A DNA stretch of 64,000 bases, taken from contig NZ_JAFW01000001.1 of NCBI RefSeq assembly GCF_000526335.1, forward strand, positions 1,364,001 to 1,428,000, given 5' to 3'. The position numbers and the translations under genes were made by a program. Positions within the stretch are counted from its first letter, which is position 1, and the number at the start of each line of letters is the position of its first letter. Source of the DNA: Arthrobacter sp. 31Y. Lineage in GTDB: Bacteria; Actinomycetota; Actinomycetes; Actinomycetales; Micrococcaceae. Positions 61,710-64,000 of this stretch are shown in pieces. The notes below the pieces were generated by a model that saw only the letters and a program-made list of their open reading frames with translations, was not told where the DNA came from and did not search any database.

Positions 61710-63143
61710 ATGTCTCAAAGCCAGTCGCGGTCCACGAGCCCGACCAACTGGCAACCCAACCAGCAGGAGCGGGAAGGTCTGTGGATCTTCACGCGCGTGC
61801 GCGACTTCATCGACAACATTGCCAACACCTCACCCGCGCGTTTGGCGTTGACCGTCTTCGCCGTGGTGATCCTGGTTTTCACCGGGTTGCTGTCCTTGCC
61901 GGCCGCTTCCGCGGAGGGCACCGTCACACCCCTGCACCAGTCCATGTTCACAGCGGTCTCGGCCGTCTGCGTCACCGGACTGACAGTTGTTTCAACCGCC
62001 ACGCACTGGACTTTCTTTGGTCAGTTGGTCATCCTGATCGGCATCTTCGTTGGTGGCCTTGGCACTTTGACCCTGGCTTCCCTGCTCGCCCTCATGGTCA
62101 GCAAACGGCTGGGCGTGCGCGGCAAGCTCATTGCCCAGGAAGCCATGAACAACGCAGGCAGGCTTGGCGAGGTGGGCACCCTGCTCCGGATCGTCATCGT
62201 CACCTCAGTGGTGATTGAGGCGGCCCTGGCGCTGGCGCTCATTCCGCGCTTCATCATGCTCGGCGAAGACTTCTGGCAATCCGTGTGGCACGGCGTCTTT
62301 TATTCGATTTCCTCGTTCAACAACGCTGGATTCACGCCGCATTCGGATGGCATCGTCCCCTACGAAACCGACCTTTGGATCCTTATTCCGCTGATGTTGG
62401 GGGTCTTCCTCGGCAGCCTCGGATTCCCTGTGGTGATGGTGCTTCAGCAGAACGGGCTCAACTGGAAAAAGTGGAACCTCCACACCAAGCTCACCATCCA
62501 GGTCTCCTTCATCCTGCTCGCGGCAGGCACGGTCCTGTGGGGCTTGATGGAATGGGACAATCTACGGACCATCGGCCACATGGACGTGGGCGACAAAGTA
62601 ATCCATTCACTGTTCGCCTCCGTCATGACCCGCTCGGGCGGCTTCAATCTGGTGGATCAAAACCACATGGAGTCCACCACCATGCTCCTCACGGATGCCC
62701 TCATGTTTGCCGGCGGCGGCTCGGCGTCCACGGCCGGCGGCATCAAGGTGACAACCATCGCCGTCATGTTCCTGGCCATCATGGCTGAAGCCCGCGGCGA
62801 CGCCGATGTGAAGGTCTACGGACGCACCATTCCCCAGGGCACCATGCGCGTAGCCATCTCAGTGATCGTAGCCGGAGCCACCCTGGTGTCAGTGGCGGCC
62901 TTCCTGTTGCTCTCCATCAGCGGCGCCTCACTGGATCGGGTGCTCTTCGAATCCATTTCCGCGTTCGCCACTGTGGGACTCAGCACCAACCTCAGTGCCG
63001 AGCTGCCGCCGTCGGGCGTTTATGTCCTGACAGCCTTGATGTTCGCCGGCCGCGTGGGCACCGTAACCCTGGCGGCCGGCTTGGCGCTGCGCCAACGCAG
63101 CCAGCTGTATCACTACCCGGAAGAGAGGCCAATCATTGGCTAG
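61710..63143 (+). CDS. Potassium uptake transmembrane protein, TrkH/KtrB family
   Basis: 477 residues from ATG 61710 with GAGGAAG upstream. Four K+-channel-like repeats are expected; the pore regions include FTAVSAVCVTGLTVVSTATH, YSISSFNNAGFTPHSDG and ASVMTRSGGFNLVDQN. The 45-residue N-terminal tail is cytoplasmic. It overlaps the TrkA-type gene by 8 nt, as in ktrBA operons. Confidence 0.92.
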   Translation: MSQSQSRSTSPTNWQPNQQEREGLWIFTRVRDFIDNIANTSPARLALTVFAVVILVFTGLLSLPAASAEGTVTPLHQSMFTAVSAVCVTGLTVVSTATHWTFFGQLVILIGIFVGGLGTLTLASLLALMVSKRLGVRGKLIAQEAMNNAGRLGEVGTLLRIVIVTSVVIEAALALALIPRFIMLGEDFWQSVWHGVFYSISSFNNAGFTPHSDGIVPYETDLWILIPLMLGVFLGSLGFPVVMVLQQNGLNWKKWNLHTKLTIQVSFILLAAGTVLWGLMEWDNLRTIGHMDVGDKVIHSLFASVMTRSGGFNLVDQNHMESTTMLLTDALMFAGGGSASTAGGIKVTTIAVMFLAIMAEARGDADVKVYGRTIPQGTMRVAISVIVAGATLVSVAAFLLLSISGASLDRVLFESISAFATVGLSTNLSAELPPSGVYVLTALMFAGRVGTVTLAAGLALRQRSQLYHYPEERPIIG

Positions 63144-63822
63144 TAGCACAGGGGCAGCCAACCGCCCCGCCCACAACTCACCAGTGCTGGTCATTGGCCT
63201 CGGCCGGTTCGGATCCGCCACCGCTGAGCAACTGGTCAAGCAGGGCCGTGAGGTCCTGGCCATCGAGCGTGACCGCACCCTCGTCCAGAAGTGGGCGCCT
63301 GTGCTCACTCACGTGGTGGAAGCCGATGCCACCAATATTGATGCGCTGCGCCAGTTGGGTGCCCAGGAATTCAGCTCGGCGGTAGTTGGCGTTGGTACCT
63401 CCATCGAGTCCTCCGTGCTCATTACCGTGAACTTGGTGGACCTGGGCATCCAGCACTTGTGGGTCAAGGCCATCACCCCCTCGCACGGCAAGATCCTCAC
63501 CCGGATCGGCGCCAACCACGTGATCTACCCGGAGGCTGACGCCGGTGTCCGCGCAGCCCACCTGGTGTCCGGGCGAATGCTGGACTTCATCGAGTTCGAC
63601 GATGACTACGCGATCGTCAAAATGTACCCGCCCAAGGAAACGGTGGGCTTCACCCTGGAAGAATCCAAGGTCCGCTCGAAGTACGGAGTGACGATCGTGG
63701 GCGTGAAGACCCCGGGTGAGGACTTCACGTACGCCCGGCCGGAAACCAAGGTGTCCGGCCACGACATGTTGATCGTGTCCGGACACGTGGACTTGCTGGA
63801 GCGCTTCGCAGCACGGCCATAG
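63136..63822 (+). CDS. Potassium uptake regulator, TrkA/KtrA family
   Basis: 228 residues from a TTG at 63136, overlapping the previous gene. RCK_N domain: VLVIGLGRFGSATAEQLVKQ (nucleotide-binding GxGxxG, then acidic ERDRTLV). RCK_C domain follows from about residue 145 (VGFTLEESKVRSKYGVTIVG). It gates the TrkH-type pore by binding ATP/ADP or NAD. Palindrome A3 follows 8 bp after the stop. Confidence 0.92.
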   Translation: MASSTGAANRPAHNSPVLVIGLGRFGSATAEQLVKQGREVLAIERDRTLVQKWAPVLTHVVEADATNIDALRQLGAQEFSSAVVGVGTSIESSVLITVNLVDLGIQHLWVKAITPSHGKILTRIGANHVIYPEADAGVRAAHLVSGRMLDFIEFDDDYAIVKMYPPKETVGFTLEESKVRSKYGVTIVGVKTPGEDFTYARPETKVSGHDMLIVSGHVDLLERFAARP

Positions 63823-63829
63823 TCCATTA

Positions 63830-63895
63830 GGAGTTTTTGTACAGCTAACGCCCTTTAGACGCGCTTTTAGGGGCGTTATCTGTACAAAAACTCAG
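63830..63895. repeat. Long palindrome family A, copy 3
   Basis: The left end AGTTTTTGTACAGCTAACGC and the right end GGGCGTTATCTGTACAAAAA match copies 1 and 2, with a divergent centre. It joins the convergent TrkA gene and the partial gene at 63892, whose stop codon lies inside the right end. Confidence 0.85.
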
Positions 63896-64000
63896 CCGAG
63901 CTGTTTGGTGATTTCTGCTGCGCGGGCTGCTGCTGCGCGCGCACCGTCGGCGATGATCCTGGGGATGCCGCCGTCGTCGAATGCCGCGATAGCCCGCTCG
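63892..64000 (-). CDS. C-terminal end of an unidentified gene (partial)
   Basis: The minus-strand frame ending in TGA at 63892-63894 is open to the window edge and encodes ERAIAAFDDGGIPRIIADGA and then an Ala/Arg-rich tail ending EITKQLG. Codon use is normal for this genome. The fragment is too short to identify. As with the other family A copies, the stop codon is part of the palindrome end. Confidence 0.6.
   Translation of the reverse strand, partial: ERAIAAFDDGGIPRIIADGARAAAARAAEITKQLG

Noticed and set aside
63892..64000. Assigning an identity to the last partial gene
   Set aside because: Only 35 residues are visible and none forms a diagnostic motif.

Overview
The window is high-GC, densely packed actinobacterial chromosome. 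The gene complement (menaquinone genes, ResB/CcsB cytochrome c maturation, Rex, a 32-residue bS22 ribosomal protein next to an excisionase-type HTH gene, an IniB-domain/dynamin cluster, KtrAB-type potassium uptake) fits Micrococcaceae, most likely Arthrobacter or Paenarthrobacter. No rRNA, tRNA, CRISPR array, prophage or insertion sequence was recognised.

Layout. (1) 1-2.6 kb: end of menE, menA and three small membrane-protein genes. (2) 2.6-11.5 kb, minus strand: a five-gene set encoding a membrane-anchored Hsp70-like ATPase, a LuxR-type regulator, an IniB-domain protein with an extremely acidic Asp/Asn/Gly/His repeat tail, and two dynamin-like GTPases. This is the iniBAC arrangement with two added upstream genes. 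(3) 11.7-16.6 kb, minus strand: histidine phosphatase, TlpA/ResA, CcdA, ResB and CcsB, a System II cytochrome c maturation operon. (4) 16.7-24.5 kb: YceI, two proline-rich membrane proteins, Rex, glutaredoxin-like protein, HAD phosphatase, a DUF559-type nuclease-like gene bracketed by two inverted arrays of a shared 32-bp repeat, bS22, an HTH protein, and DAHP synthase preceded by a Trp/Tyr/Phe-rich leader peptide. (5) 24.7-55.9 kb: a carbohydrate-utilisation locus of about 31 kb. It holds an acetyl-esterase-like enzyme, GH78 rhamnosidase, GH42 beta-galactosidase, two permease pairs and three solute-binding proteins, a duplicated Gfo/Idh/MocA-DUF6807 fusion, a second alpha/beta hydrolase, an M24-fold protein lacking metal ligands, and an operon resembling the oxidative sugar-acid pathway that ends in 2-oxoglutarate. 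A LacI regulator sits at its right end, and LacI-type operators near TGAGAAAGCGTTTTCTCA recur before most transcription units. (6) 56-64 kb: a GntR regulator with three tandem operators before an FMN-dependent lactate-type dehydrogenase, glutamate dehydrogenase, an ArsR regulator, an AcuC-type deacetylase, TrkH/TrkA potassium uptake and the end of an unidentified gene.

How the genes may work together (inference): the sugar locus would import oligosaccharides from a pectin-like or rhamnose/galactose-bearing polymer, remove acetyl, rhamnosyl and galactosyl groups inside the cell, and oxidise a sugar acid through 5-dehydro-4-deoxyglucarate to 2-oxoglutarate. One LacI protein would coordinate most of it.

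The strongest non-coding signal is a set of long intergenic palindromes in at least three families (A: 3 copies; B: 3 copies; C: 1 copy), plus one looser palindrome, D. They lie mostly at convergent gene ends, and copies differ by compensating base changes. The other notable signals are the inverted 32-bp repeat arrays around the nuclease-like gene, the aromatic leader peptide, and the Hsp70-LuxR-IniB-dynamin cluster.
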